The position numbers were made by a program, and so were the translations under genes. The notes beneath the pieces are model-generated. The model saw only the letters and a list, made by a program, of their open reading frames with translations, was not told where the DNA came from and searched no databases. From [Flexibacter] sp. ATCC 35208 (GTDB lineage Bacteria; Bacteroidota; Bacteroidia; Chitinophagales; Chitinophagaceae), in assembly GCF_001975825.1 (NCBI RefSeq), contig NZ_MTKN01000005.1, forward strand, positions 162,642 through 199,610: DNA of 36,969 nucleotides. Direction: 5' to 3'. The first letter of the stretch is position 1; each line of letters opens with the position of its first letter. Of this stretch, positions 15,473-24,600 are shown in pieces.

Positions 15473-16294
15473 TTATAACACGCTGATCAGTTCCCTGAAA
15501 ATAAGTGTTAATTTCGGCTCTGCTGCATTCGCAGCTTCCAGCACTTCTTCGTGAGTGATCACATTTTCCTCTTCCCGGATACCGATATCAGTGATCACGC
15601 TCATGGCAAATACCTTCATACCACTGTGCATGGCCACGATCACTTCGGGTACGGTGCTCATACCTACAGCATCGCCTCCGATTTTGTGCATATATTGATA
15701 TTCAGCCCTGGTTTCAAAGGTAGGGCCTTGTACACCAACGTATACACCTGTGTGAACAGGAATGTTATTGTTTGCAGCAATTTCCTTTGCCTTAGCGATC
15801 AACGCTTTGGAATATGGCTCGCTCATATCAGGGAACCTTGGACCTAATTCAGCAATATTTGGGCCACGCAGGGGATGTTCCGGCTGAAGGTTGATATGAT
15901 CACGGATAATCATGAGGTCACCTACTTTGAAAGCATGGTTCATACCACCAGCGGCATTGGATACCAGCAGGGTATGCACCCCCAGTGCCTTGAAAACCCT
16001 TACCGGAAAGGTCACCTGCTGCATCGAAAAACCTTCGTAATAATGAAAACGACCTGCCATAGCTACCACGGGACGACCATTCATTTTGCCTAAAACCAGG
16101 CGGCCACGATGCCCTTCGACTGTCGAAACAGGGAAATGTGGAATCGATTCGTAAGGAATTTCGATGGCTTCCGAAATTTCGCCTGCCAGGTTACCCAATC
16201 CACTTCCCAAAATAATACCTACCTCAGGTGTCAGGGACCATATTTTCTTAATATAGTCCGAAGCAGCAGCTATTTGTTGTAACAGATCACTCAT
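15473..16294 (-). CDS. punA: Purine-nucleoside phosphorylase (trimeric PNP type)
   Basis: A 273-residue cytoplasmic enzyme that splits purine nucleosides with phosphate to free base and ribose-1-phosphate, for purine salvage. Diagnostic blocks: GIILGSGLGNLA (phosphate-binding Ser), HFPVSTVEGHRGRLVLG (the family His/Arg region), MAGRFHYYEG, LLVSNAAGGMN, GVYVGVQGPTFETRAEY, and GGDAVGMSTVPEVIVA (base-binding). Length matches the roughly 270-residue trimeric human/DeoD-II class rather than hexameric E. coli DeoD. The first Met fits the family N-terminus. A long leader of about 190 bases precedes it. Confidence 0.95.
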   Translation of the reverse strand: MSDLLQQIAAASDYIKKIWSLTPEVGIILGSGLGNLAGEISEAIEIPYESIPHFPVSTVEGHRGRLVLGKMNGRPVVAMAGRFHYYEGFSMQQVTFPVRVFKALGVHTLLVSNAAGGMNHAFKVGDLMIIRDHINLQPEHPLRGPNIAELGPRFPDMSEPYSKALIAKAKEIAANNNIPVHTGVYVGVQGPTFETRAEYQYMHKIGGDAVGMSTVPEVIVAMHSGMKVFAMSVITDIGIREEENVITHEEVLEAANAAEPKLTLIFRELISVL

Positions 16295-16496
16295 TTTTTG
16301 AAAATAATTATAGTTTTATGGTGCTGATCCCTGTCATGTTTTTTAAAAGGTTACGATCATTTTGAAACCGGGCCACATAGTGATTAACTGTATGATATCC
16401 AATGATTCGCACACAATCGGCTGACGGTAGTCAGAAACGGCTGTCAGGCCCTCTGTGGTGTTTTATGCTGATGGTTACCTTTTCGACAGGGTTGCG

Positions 16497-16504
16497 CAAA
16501 GTTA
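16497..16504 (-). promoter_or_regulatory. Promoter -7 box of the purine-nucleoside phosphorylase gene
   Basis: TAACTTTG (minus strand, 16504-16497) is an exact TAnnTTTG match. It would give a leader of about 195 bases. That leader holds a small hairpin (CTGAC-tacc-GTCAG) but no riboswitch consensus that I recognise. Confidence 0.45.
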
Positions 16505-16553
16505 TTTTTAAATTCACAAAACGCTAGGGTTTTATATTTAAATCATAATGCCC

Positions 16554-16561
16554 TATTTTAG
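16554..16561 (+). promoter_or_regulatory. Candidate -7 box of sucC
   Basis: TATTTTAG, one mismatch from TAnnTTTG, ends 17 bases before the sucC ATG. It would give a very short leader. Confidence 0.3.
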
Positions 16562-16578
16562 CGGCAAATTTTTATCAG

Positions 16579-17790
16579 ATGAACTTACATGAATACCAGG
16601 CTAAAGAACTGTTGAAGAAATACAATGTTCCGGTACAGGAAGGGATTCCGGTTGATACTCCGGAAGCGGCGGCTGAAGCGTACAAACAATTGAAGGTACA
16701 GTATGGTAATGAGTTTGCAGTGGTGAAGGCACAGATACATGCCGGTGGACGCGGTAAAGGAACCATTCGTGGTAAAGACCAGCGTGGTGTTGCTGTTGGT
16801 AAAAATGCGGAAGACGTAAAAACAATTGCCGGAAATATCCTTGGCGGCACCCTGGTAACCATCCAGACCGGAGAGGCCGGCAAACTGGTAAATAAAGTAT
16901 TGGTGGCGCAGGACGTTTATTATCCTGGTCCTAACCCAATTAAAGAATTATACCTCTCTATCCTGCTGGATCGTGCAAAAGGTAAGAACGTGATCATGTA
17001 CTCCACAGAAGGTGGTATGGACATCGAAGAGGTTGCTCACAAAACTCCTGAGAAGATCTTTAAGGAACTGGTTGAGCCAAACACTACCCTGCAGCCTTTC
17101 CAGGCTAGAAAAATCGCTTTCAACTTCGGTCTGAGCGGTGAAGCTTTCAAAAATATGGTGAAGTTTGTAACCAACCTGTACAATGCGTACGTAGGTCTGG
17201 ATGCAGCTATGCTGGAAATCAACCCACTGTTCAAAACCAGCGATGAAAAGATCATTGCCGTTGACTGTAAATTAGGCCTGGATGACAACGCACTGATGCG
17301 TCATGCTGATCTGGAAGCACTGCGTGATATTTCTGAAGAAGATCCTACAGAAGTTGAAGCTGGTAAGTACAACCTGAACTTCGTGAAACTGGATGGTAAC
17401 GTAGGTTGTATGGTGAATGGTGCTGGTCTGGCTATGGCGACTATGGATATGATCAAGCTGAGTGGTGGTGAGCCTGCAAACTTCCTGGACGTAGGGGGTA
17501 CTGCAAATGCAACAACTGTAGAAGCTGGTTTCCGTATCATTCTGAAAGATCCTAAGGTAAAAGCAATCCTGATCAATATCTTCGGTGGTATCGTTCGTTG
17601 TGATCGTGTTGCACAGGGTGTAATCGATGCGTACAAATCAATTGGTAACATCACAGTTCCTATCATTGTACGTTTACAGGGTACTAACGCTGAAGAAGCG
17701 AAGAAACTGATTGAAGAAAGTGGTTTGACTGTACAGTCAGCTATTTTGCTGAGCGAAGCTGCTGCGCTGGTGAATAAGGCGGTGAGTTAA
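16579..17790 (+). CDS. sucC: Succinyl-CoA synthetase beta subunit (ADP/GDP-forming)
   Basis: A 403-residue subunit of the TCA-cycle enzyme that converts succinyl-CoA to succinate with nucleotide triphosphate formation. The N-terminal ATP-grasp fold starts MNLHEYQAKELLKKYNVPV and includes the nucleotide loop HAGGRGKGTIRG. The central part has LEINPLFKT and DCKLGLDDNA, which bind Mg. The C-terminal CoA-ligase domain has LDGNVGCMVNGAGLAMATMD, LDVGGTANA and INIFGGIVRCDRVAQGV. All features look intact and the length is close to the family norm (about 390). In many bacteria sucD follows directly, but no sucD lies in this window; hairpins and a DUF4407 gene follow instead. Confidence 0.96.
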   Translation: MNLHEYQAKELLKKYNVPVQEGIPVDTPEAAAEAYKQLKVQYGNEFAVVKAQIHAGGRGKGTIRGKDQRGVAVGKNAEDVKTIAGNILGGTLVTIQTGEAGKLVNKVLVAQDVYYPGPNPIKELYLSILLDRAKGKNVIMYSTEGGMDIEEVAHKTPEKIFKELVEPNTTLQPFQARKIAFNFGLSGEAFKNMVKFVTNLYNAYVGLDAAMLEINPLFKTSDEKIIAVDCKLGLDDNALMRHADLEALRDISEEDPTEVEAGKYNLNFVKLDGNVGCMVNGAGLAMATMDMIKLSGGEPANFLDVGGTANATTVEAGFRIILKDPKVKAILINIFGGIVRCDRVAQGVIDAYKSIGNITVPIIVRLQGTNAEEAKKLIEESGLTVQSAILLSEAAALVNKAVS

Positions 17791-17794
17791 TAAT

Positions 17795-17919
17795 AATGAC
17801 TAAATAGCAATAGCAAAGAAAGCCCCGGGTGAAAACCTGGGGCTTTCTTCGCTATAGACTATTGCTATTTGGTCATTCCAAATTTAAAGCTCGTCCCTTC
17901 AGGACGAGCTTTAAATTTG
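17795..17919. terminator. Two consecutive long hairpins after sucC
   Basis: First hairpin (17795-17877): outer arms AATGACTAAATAGCAATAG and CTATTGCTATTTGGTCATT (one G-T wobble) enclose AAGAAAGCCCCgGGT/ACCtGGGGCTTTCTT with a GAAA loop. Second (17879-17919): an 18-bp perfect stem, CAAATTTAAAGCTCGTCC and its complement, with a 5-base loop. Both could terminate in either direction. The stretch 17791-18113 holds no gene that I can see besides these and the leader of the next gene. Confidence 0.75.
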
Positions 17920-18113
17920 ATAGCATGGTCGCGTGGGGAGCCTAACACTCCCGGTAATCACTCTCCTTACTCCACCTGATCACATTTTTGCCAACCCCCA
18001 TCACATTTCCAATTTACCTTCCCAAAAATTCCCTACCTTCATTATCCATCCTCATACTACCTGAAAACCCGCAGGTGTACATCTTTTATTACCTATTAAA
18101 TTCAGTCAAAACA

Positions 18114-19112
18114 ATGAAACGCATTGGCGATTTCTTCCTGTTCTGCTCCGGTGCACACGTGCCCTTACTTCGGCGTGCACCTACGGAAACCAACAAATAC
18201 GGAGGCATTGGGGCAACTATTTTCTTTACGGGTTTGCTGGCGGCCTTCTCCGGAGGCTATGCACTATGGAGTGTATTCGGTCAGCTTTGGTCTACCCTAT
18301 TGTTCGGACTGATCTGGGGCCTGATGATCTTTAACTTAGACAGGTACATCGTATCGGGTATGAAAAAGCGTAACAAATTCAGCAGTGAGTTTTTAATGGC
18401 ATTACCCCGTATCGTATTGGCTATCTTAATCGCGATCGTGATTTCAAAACCACTGGAACTACAGGTCTTTGGCAAGGAAATCAGGCAGGAACTCATCGTC
18501 ATGGAACAACAGGTGTTCAAAACCCAGGAGGACAATGTGCTTGCCCGCTACAAACAACGCATGACTGAGCTGAATGGGGAAATCGCTCTTCTGGAACACG
18601 GCATTCAAACACAGGCGCTCCGCAGAGATACCCTGCAAAAAATTGCCCAGGAAGAAGCAGATGGTACCGGTGGCTCACGTGTTAAAAACCTTGGTCCTAT
18701 CTACAAAGCCAAGAAAGCAGATGCTGACAGCGCAGGCATGGCACTGCAAAAGATCACCGCAGAAAACGGCGCGCTCATTGCCAGCAAAAGACAGGAACTG
18801 GCAGGTATCGATTCTACTTTCAAAGCAACAGTAGCACAACTGGACCGCACACACATCGATGGTCTCGCTTCTCAGCTGGATGCACTTGGTCATCTCACAG
18901 AAAGGAGTATCCCTGTCAGGTGGGCGAACTGGTTTATCACCTTATTGTTCATCACCATCGAAACAGCACCGGTATTTGTAAAACTCATCTCTCCCCGCGG
19001 ACCATACGATGATCTGCTGGAGGCACATGAACATGCGTTCATCATTCACAGAAAAGAGACAATTGAAAAAAGAGAAAGAGAGTATGAAAACAGGATGATG
19101 GTGGTACGCTAA
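18114..19112 (+). CDS. DUF4407 membrane protein
   Basis: A 332-residue inner-membrane protein of the DUF4407 family; function unknown. The frame is open upstream to 17988, but the Met at 18114 (MKRIGDFFLFCSGAHVPLL) matches the family's usual start. Three membrane segments lie in residues 28-120 (GATIFFTGLLAAFSGGYALW, LLFGLIWGLMIFNLDRYIVSG, IVLAILIAIVISKPLEL). A long alpha-helical, probably coiled-coil stretch follows (residues 125-270), and one more membrane segment lies near 275-300 (WFITLLFITIETAPVFVKLIS). The NLDRYIVSG and KPLELQVF motifs are typical. The TAA stop overlaps the TAG stop of the convergent SprT gene (CTAA, 19109-19112). Confidence 0.85.
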   Translation: MKRIGDFFLFCSGAHVPLLRRAPTETNKYGGIGATIFFTGLLAAFSGGYALWSVFGQLWSTLLFGLIWGLMIFNLDRYIVSGMKKRNKFSSEFLMALPRIVLAILIAIVISKPLELQVFGKEIRQELIVMEQQVFKTQEDNVLARYKQRMTELNGEIALLEHGIQTQALRRDTLQKIAQEEADGTGGSRVKNLGPIYKAKKADADSAGMALQKITAENGALIASKRQELAGIDSTFKATVAQLDRTHIDGLASQLDALGHLTERSIPVRWANWFITLLFITIETAPVFVKLISPRGPYDDLLEAHEHAFIIHRKETIEKREREYENRMMVVR

Positions 19113-19729
19113 GCAGCGATGATCTCCACCTCGTAAACAGGGCTGAACAAATACATTCTTTTAGTCGCTACTTCTTCACAACGATAGCGCTTTCTGACTT
19201 TTTCACCTTTTCGGAATATCCTTCCATCCTTTGTTTTGAACAATTGATCCAGCGGCAACTGCTCCACCAGGTAATGATTCTCCTTCCGGCGATCATACCT
19301 GGTCAGCACCCGCATTAAGTCATCATCCGCACACGAGCTGGCAGCAGGATTCTGTATACTCTGCCTCAGGGCTCCCTCCACATCAGGTGGCAGATACCCT
19401 TTTCCCACAAACTGTCTGAGAATATTTGAAAACTGGTGCTTCCACTCCTTTCCATGCGAAGACACCCGGTTACCGTACAAATTGAAGGTAGTCAGGTGTG
19501 CCATTTCATGCAATAAAGTAATAAGAAATGCGTACTTATTCAGGTTGCCGTTGATACTGATGCGGTGCCCGCCCCGGGAATCGGGATGCCGGTAGTCACC
19601 CAGTATACTGGCCCTTTCGCGGGTAATAGTCAGGTGTACCTTAAATTCCTGGATATAAGTCAGCACCTGCTCAAAGGTTCCCTCGGGCAGGTAAGCCGAT
19701 AATGCTTGCAGGGGATGTTCGTGCTTCAC
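19109..19729 (-). CDS. SprT-like zinc metalloprotease domain protein
   Basis: A 206-residue protein with the SprT/Spartan-like motif HEMAHL (HExxH) in ITLLHEMAHLTTFNLYGNRVSSHGKEWKHQF. The second His (SHGKEW) is the expected third zinc ligand. The N-terminal half is a helix plus a strand (VHLTITRERASILGDYRHP), as in SprT proteins. The C-terminal 40 residues (GEKVRKRYRCEEVATKRMYLF) occupy the place of the usual zinc ribbon but hold only one Cys, so the ribbon looks degenerate. Eukaryotic relatives cleave DNA-protein crosslinks; the bacterial role is unclear. It is 6 bases after the 128-residue membrane protein gene and probably in that operon. Confidence 0.85.
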   Translation of the reverse strand: MKHEHPLQALSAYLPEGTFEQVLTYIQEFKVHLTITRERASILGDYRHPDSRGGHRISINGNLNKYAFLITLLHEMAHLTTFNLYGNRVSSHGKEWKHQFSNILRQFVGKGYLPPDVEGALRQSIQNPAASSCADDDLMRVLTRYDRRKENHYLVEQLPLDQLFKTKDGRIFRKGEKVRKRYRCEEVATKRMYLFSPVYEVEIIAA

Positions 19730-19735
19730 GACCGC

Positions 19736-20122
19736 TTACTTTTTCCTTTTCGTCAGCTGTTGCAGGCTTAAGGTCTCTATGACCGTATACACCACATACA
19801 GGAACATGAGTATGAAAATAGTCTCTTTGCTGGTATGAGCACGGTTTAGTACTACATAAACTGTAATACCCACCAGGCATAGCATCATTTTGCTAAGAGT
19901 AGAAGCATACACCCTGCGCACGAATGCATTGTTGTCGGCAGATGTAATGCCTTTGCGATTCATGCTGTAAGAAAGTCCGGTAATAGCGGCTAACGCCAGG
20001 TTGCCAATGAGTAGTACATTTATATGTAACCCTATTTCCAGCAACCGGGCATTTAAATAAATAAGCGCGCCATTCAATATGATAAAGAGGCCTATGAGCC
20101 TATAATAAAACCTGTCAGTCAT
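19736..20122 (-). CDS. Small four-helix membrane protein (AtpI-position hypothetical)
   Basis: A 128-residue protein with four predicted membrane segments (YRLIGLFIILNGALIYL, INVLLIGNLALAAITGL, MMLCLVGITVYVVL, ETIFILMFLYVVYTVIETLSL) and a Lys/Arg-rich end. Its start overlaps the end of the AtpZ gene by 8 bases. In many Bacteroidota a similar hypothetical protein sits between AtpZ and atpB and is thought of as ATP-synthase subunit I-like. Here atpB does not follow. Function is inferred only from position. Confidence 0.65.
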   Translation of the reverse strand: MTDRFYYRLIGLFIILNGALIYLNARLLEIGLHINVLLIGNLALAAITGLSYSMNRKGITSADNNAFVRRVYASTLSKMMLCLVGITVYVVLNRAHTSKETIFILMFLYVVYTVIETLSLQQLTKRKK

Positions 20123-20357
20123 TCCTGCGGGTATCTTTGATGATTTGCCACAAAATTACCGCTAATGCCAGTAAAGAAAAAATGATCATGAAAACAGGAA
20201 TACGCCATCCCGTTCGCTGGTCAAGTTTATAACCGGCAAATACGGCCAATCCAAGGGAGGCCATCATCTGAAATGCAAGTCCAGCATACCGATAGAGTTG
20301 ATTAGGCTTTTTCGGGAGCTTTTTCGGAAGCTTTTTCTGTGACAACGGATTTTCCAT
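20115..20357 (-). CDS. atpZ: AtpZ/AtpI-family protein
   Basis: An 80-residue membrane protein with two hydrophobic helices (YAGLAFQMMASLGLAVFAGYKLDQ and PVFMIIFSLLALAVILWQII) around the loop LDQRTGW. This is the signature of AtpZ/AtpI proteins that accompany F1Fo ATP synthase and help in rotor assembly or Mg/Ca transport. Its start lies inside the bactofilin gene, with a 56-base overlap. The Lys-rich N-terminus (KKLPKKLPKK) is read from the same repeated DNA that encodes bactofilin's KASEKAPEKA tail. The F1Fo genes themselves are not in the window. Confidence 0.8.
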   Translation of the reverse strand: MENPLSQKKLPKKLPKKPNQLYRYAGLAFQMMASLGLAVFAGYKLDQRTGWRIPVFMIIFSLLALAVILWQIIKDTRRND

Positions 20358-20763
20358 GCTTTTCTTTCTGGTTAGCTACTGCTGCTACGTCTTCTGGCTC
20401 CATATAGCAACGGCCATTGAACTTAGCAGTTGGTTCCATTTCAAAATGGGCAGTGTATAAATCTCCTTTTACAAGTGCATTACCTTTCAGGAACAGCAGG
20501 TCTTCTACCTTGACGATACCTGTTACCTTTCCGAGAATGTCTGCACTGTTACAAATGAGATCACCGGTGATTTCACCTTCTGGTCCTACGACAATCTTAG
20601 CTTTTGTAGAAACCAGACCGTTTACCTGGCCGTCAATACGAATGTCCCCTTCGCATACGATATCTCCCTGAATAGAAGTACCACTACCAATAATGTTTAC
20701 ATTGGAAGTAGGCATTACTGTTTTGCTCTCGCTTCTTGTGTTGCGGTTGTTGTTGCTAAACAT
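20302..20763 (-). CDS. Bactofilin (polymer-forming cytoskeletal protein)
   Basis: A 153-residue protein with the bactofilin/DUF583 beta-helix core at residues 20-125: NIIGSGTSIQGDIVCEGDIRIDGQVNG, VVGPEGEITGDLICNSADILG, LLFLKGNALVKGDLYT. Regular glycine-spaced strands like these assemble into filaments without nucleotide and often scaffold cell-wall enzymes. The N-terminal tail is short and polar. The C-terminal tail is Lys/Glu/Ala rich and overlaps the AtpZ gene by 56 bases. The gene just upstream encodes an M23-like membrane stub, and bactofilins frequently work with M23 endopeptidases, so a shared envelope role is likely. Confidence 0.92.
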   Translation of the reverse strand: MFSNNNRNTRSESKTVMPTSNVNIIGSGTSIQGDIVCEGDIRIDGQVNGLVSTKAKIVVGPEGEITGDLICNSADILGKVTGIVKVEDLLFLKGNALVKGDLYTAHFEMEPTAKFNGRCYMEPEDVAAVANQKEKHGKSVVTEKASEKAPEKA

Positions 20764-20929
20764 AGGATTTAAGGTTTGTCAGCTTTTAACTGATTGTAAG
20801 ATAGTTTTATTTATTTACGTATTATTAGTGCCTGCAAATCACCTCATATAAGAAGTTATTCACATTTTCTCCTAACGGTTGTTGTGTCCCATAGCGTATA
20901 AGGATGCTCTAATTTTTTAGTCTTCTACT

Positions 20930-21334
20930 TTAATAAGTACTGTTATCTACTTTTGGCACTTTCAAGGTGGTGGTGTCCAGCTTGCTGGTTGAAAAATCGC
21001 CACCGATTACCTGTTTGATATCGTCCAGATATTTGTCACGCGCGTTGATAGCGGTTTCCAGAGAGTCTGTGCGCATCTTGAGCCGAATAAACTCACGACG
21101 TTGTTTCAAATCTCCATAACCTGGAATATAGTAACGTAAAGGTGTAAATACAACGGTGGCTACGGTAATGGTTACCAGTAATACGAACAATGTGCTTAAC
21201 GCAACGTATACACTCATCCTGGAGAGTTTGAAAGAGGTTACCTCTTCATAGGTATTGTCGTTCATGATCACCAGGCGGTATTTGTTGCCGACCTGTCCCA
21301 CATTCCTGCCTTTTTTATCGCGCTTGTTAGCCAT
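20930..21334 (-). CDS. Membrane-anchored stub resembling the N-terminus of M23 endopeptidases
   Basis: A 134-residue protein. The opening half (KYRLVIMNDNTYEEVTSFKL, a membrane helix at about 42-67, then TPLRYYIPGYGDLKQR and a coiled-coil-like stretch) is the characteristic N-terminal part of Bacteroidota M23 family metallopeptidases that precede bactofilin genes. The catalytic LytM domain (HxxxD and HxH) is missing: the frame ends after VDNSTY, and the 166 bases up to the bactofilin gene cannot hold it. It may be a lineage-specific short form that keeps only the scaffold function, or a truncation. It is divergent from porW. Confidence 0.7.
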   Translation of the reverse strand: MANKRDKKGRNVGQVGNKYRLVIMNDNTYEEVTSFKLSRMSVYVALSTLFVLLVTITVATVVFTPLRYYIPGYGDLKQRREFIRLKMRTDSLETAINARDKYLDDIKQVIGGDFSTSKLDTTTLKVPKVDNSTY

Positions 21335-21600
21335 ATCCGCAATAGAACTTGATATAATTTCTGATAATCAACCGGCTAAAGTTAAACATTTATATTATTT
21401 ACTATGCAAAAAATTGCAATTTGCCTGAAAACAGGGAGAAAAGGTAATTGAGGTGGACGGGAGGAAATCGTTTGTATTCCGAACTATTACCAATTCGGGT
21501 TTCCAGTGAAAATCCTTATGAAAAATAATTATCCTATCTTTAAAAATAAAATTCCTAACATCTTAGTTATATATAGTTCAGCCTATACACCCTGGCATCC

Positions 21601-24600
21601 ATGAATATTTGCAGATCATTTTATAAACATATATCATACACCGGCCTGGTATTATTTCTCTTATGCGTATCCAGCGTGCAAAAGGCACAGGCCCAGCGTA
21701 AGGACAGCACGAATGTGAATTCGCGCGGTACCACCCGGAATCCTCAGTCCCAGGCCCAGACAAAAACTATTCAAAGGCCCATAGGCCCTAAGCCAGATGA
21801 CAGGCATCCACCCTCAGAAGACCTGGCTAAGAAGAAATGGACCATTAAGCGGAAACTGGTGCAAAATACCGTTTCGCGTTACAACTACTATTTCAATGCG
21901 AAGAAGAAACTGCGCCTGGTCACGCACAATGTAAGCCGTACCGGCCAGGACAACTATAACTACCTCCTCCCCTTTTACCCTTACAGTGCAGCAAATCAGG
22001 GCATCAGCAAAGGAGACCTCGACTCTGTCATTGAAAAGGCGTCTATCAATATCCAGATCCATGACCCACGCAGTAAATGGATGGATGATAGTTACCTGCT
22101 GATCGGTAAAGCCTACTTCTTCCAGGGAGAATGGGATAAGGCCAACCGTACTTTCAACTTTATCAATACCAATTACCTTCCTAAAAAGAAGAATGAATAT
22201 AAATCAGTCGTAGGCTCTGTCGAAAAAGATCAGATTTCTATCGCCAGCCGTGAAAAGCGGAAACCTCCTATCGGTTGGTTCAAACACACCTTTGCCAGAA
22301 ACGATGCCTTTGTATGGAATGCGAAAACCAAGATCGAAGAAAATAATTATGACGAAGCCCGCTCTATCATCAACGTGCTCGACCAGGATCCTTACTTCCC
22401 AAAACGACTGGATGGTGAACTGGCAGAAGTAAAAGCCTACAGCCTGTACAAACAGGGAAAATTCCAGGAAGCCATCGAACCCATGCAAATTGCAGAACAC
22501 AAGAAGGTAAACAGGGATGAAAAGGCACGCATGGCCTACATCCTGGGTCAGTTGTACACCAACTACAACAAGCCGGATTCTGCCATCGCCATGTATTATC
22601 ATGTGATCAAAACCAAGCCTGACCAGATGATGGAATTCCAGGCAAGAATTGCGATCAACAAACTGAAAGCCACCATGCCAGGCGGTTCGCTGGAACAAAG
22701 CCTTGCTACCCTGGCCAAGATGGCGAAGAAAGAAAAATACCAGAACTTCCGCGACGCGATTTATTATACCATGGCACAGCTGGTGCTGCCTACCGACAAG
22801 GAAGCAGCCCTCGGTTACCTGCGTGAGTCACTGAAAGCAAGCGCTCAAAGTCTGACGCCCAACCCCATGCAAAAGGCACTCACTTACAAACTGATTGCCG
22901 ACATCTATTATGATCAGCGTACATATCGCTCAGCCAAGAGCTTCTACGACAGCACCGCTTCGGTGATGCCACTGGAATTCCAGGACTCGGCAGTAGTGAA
23001 TAAACGTAAGAAAGTACTGACAGATGTAGCGGTGAGAATTGAGGCAATTCAGTTGCAGGACAGCTTACAACGCATTGCTGCCATGCCGGAAAGTGACCGG
23101 AAAATATTCTTAACGAAACTGTCGGTACAAATCCGTAAAGACGCCGAAGAGAACGCAAAGAAAGCGAGAGCTGATTCCGCTGCCGCCCTTGCCGAAGCCA
23201 TGGCCAGTGCCAATACCAACAATCCGTTCAGCAACAACGGCATGAATACTAAAGCCGGGCAGAAAGCAGAGGCGGGTGACTGGTACTTCTATAATACTGC
23301 CAGCAAATCATCAGGTTTCCAGGAGTTTAAACGTAAATGGGGCAACCGTGGCAATAACGATAACTGGCGTCGTAGCCAGAACGGTGTCGTTGCCGTAAAA
23401 GAAAACCTGGAACCAGTGGATGAAAATGGCAATCCTATCAGCACCGATGGTCAGGCGAAAAAGAAAGCGACACCTGCGGACAGCACCACTGCCGAAACCC
23501 TGGCCGCCAACCTGCCACTGACACCAGACGAATTATTGAAATCCAACATCATCGCAGAAGAAGCCTTCTATGACCTGGGTAAACTATACAGCGACGGCCT
23601 GGATAATTTAGACCTGGGTATTGAAACATACGATACATTATTGAACAGATATCCACATCACCCGAACAAAACTGAGGTGATCTACTCCCTGTATATCTGG
23701 CATAATAAACTGAACCATACTGCTTTGGCCAACAGCTTCCGCCAGCAGATCATGAGCAACTACGGAGATTCCAAGTTTGCCAGCATTATCCGTTTCGGTG
23801 GCCTGAAGGATGAGAATATCGGTAAGAAAAAAGAGATCTCGTCTGCCTACGAGCATGTATATGGCGCATACCTGGATTGTAACTACGAAACAGCGTTGCG
23901 GATGAAGAAGGAAGCAGATTCCACTTTCGGTCTCAACTTTATGCAGCCGAAATTTGACCTGCTGGAAGCCATGATCATTGCGAAAATGGATACCTGTGAG
24001 TTTGGTAAACAACCACTTACAGCGGTAATGAACAAATACCAGAATGACGACCAGGTCTATGCAAGGTCCAAAGAACTGCTGGATGCGCTGGACAACCGCT
24101 CTGCGCTGGTTGTATACCTCTCCATGCTGGAAATAGAAAGGAAACCGGAAGCACCATTGCTGGATGAGGATGTAACCATGATCTATCCATGGCAGCGACC
24201 TCACCCGGAACTGAACAATGCTGAGTTAAAAACAGCCACGGCAGATTCAATCAAACTGGCGGCAGACAATGCAAAACTGAAAATTGCACCACTGCCACCA
24301 CCCATGAAACCGAAGGTGATCTACAAACTGGTGGCAGACGCTCCTCACTTCGTCGTGATGTCATTTAATAAACTGACGAAGAAAGCAGTGGATGAATCAG
24401 TAGAAATCTTTACCAAATACAACAAAGAACATCATCCTGACATGAAGATCCAGGTGGGTAGTTATGTAATGAGTCAAACAGAAGTATTGTTGATATTCAG
24501 GCTGTTCGACAATGAAGACCGGGCGCTGGACTATTTTGATGAGATCAGGCTGGGTGCCGGAAAGCTCCTTCCGCAGATGCGACCTTCCGATTATACCATG

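Noticed and set aside
17988..18113. Upstream extension of the DUF4407 gene
   Set aside because: The translated extension is Pro/Leu/Ile-rich with no family similarity; the Met at 18114 matches the usual start.
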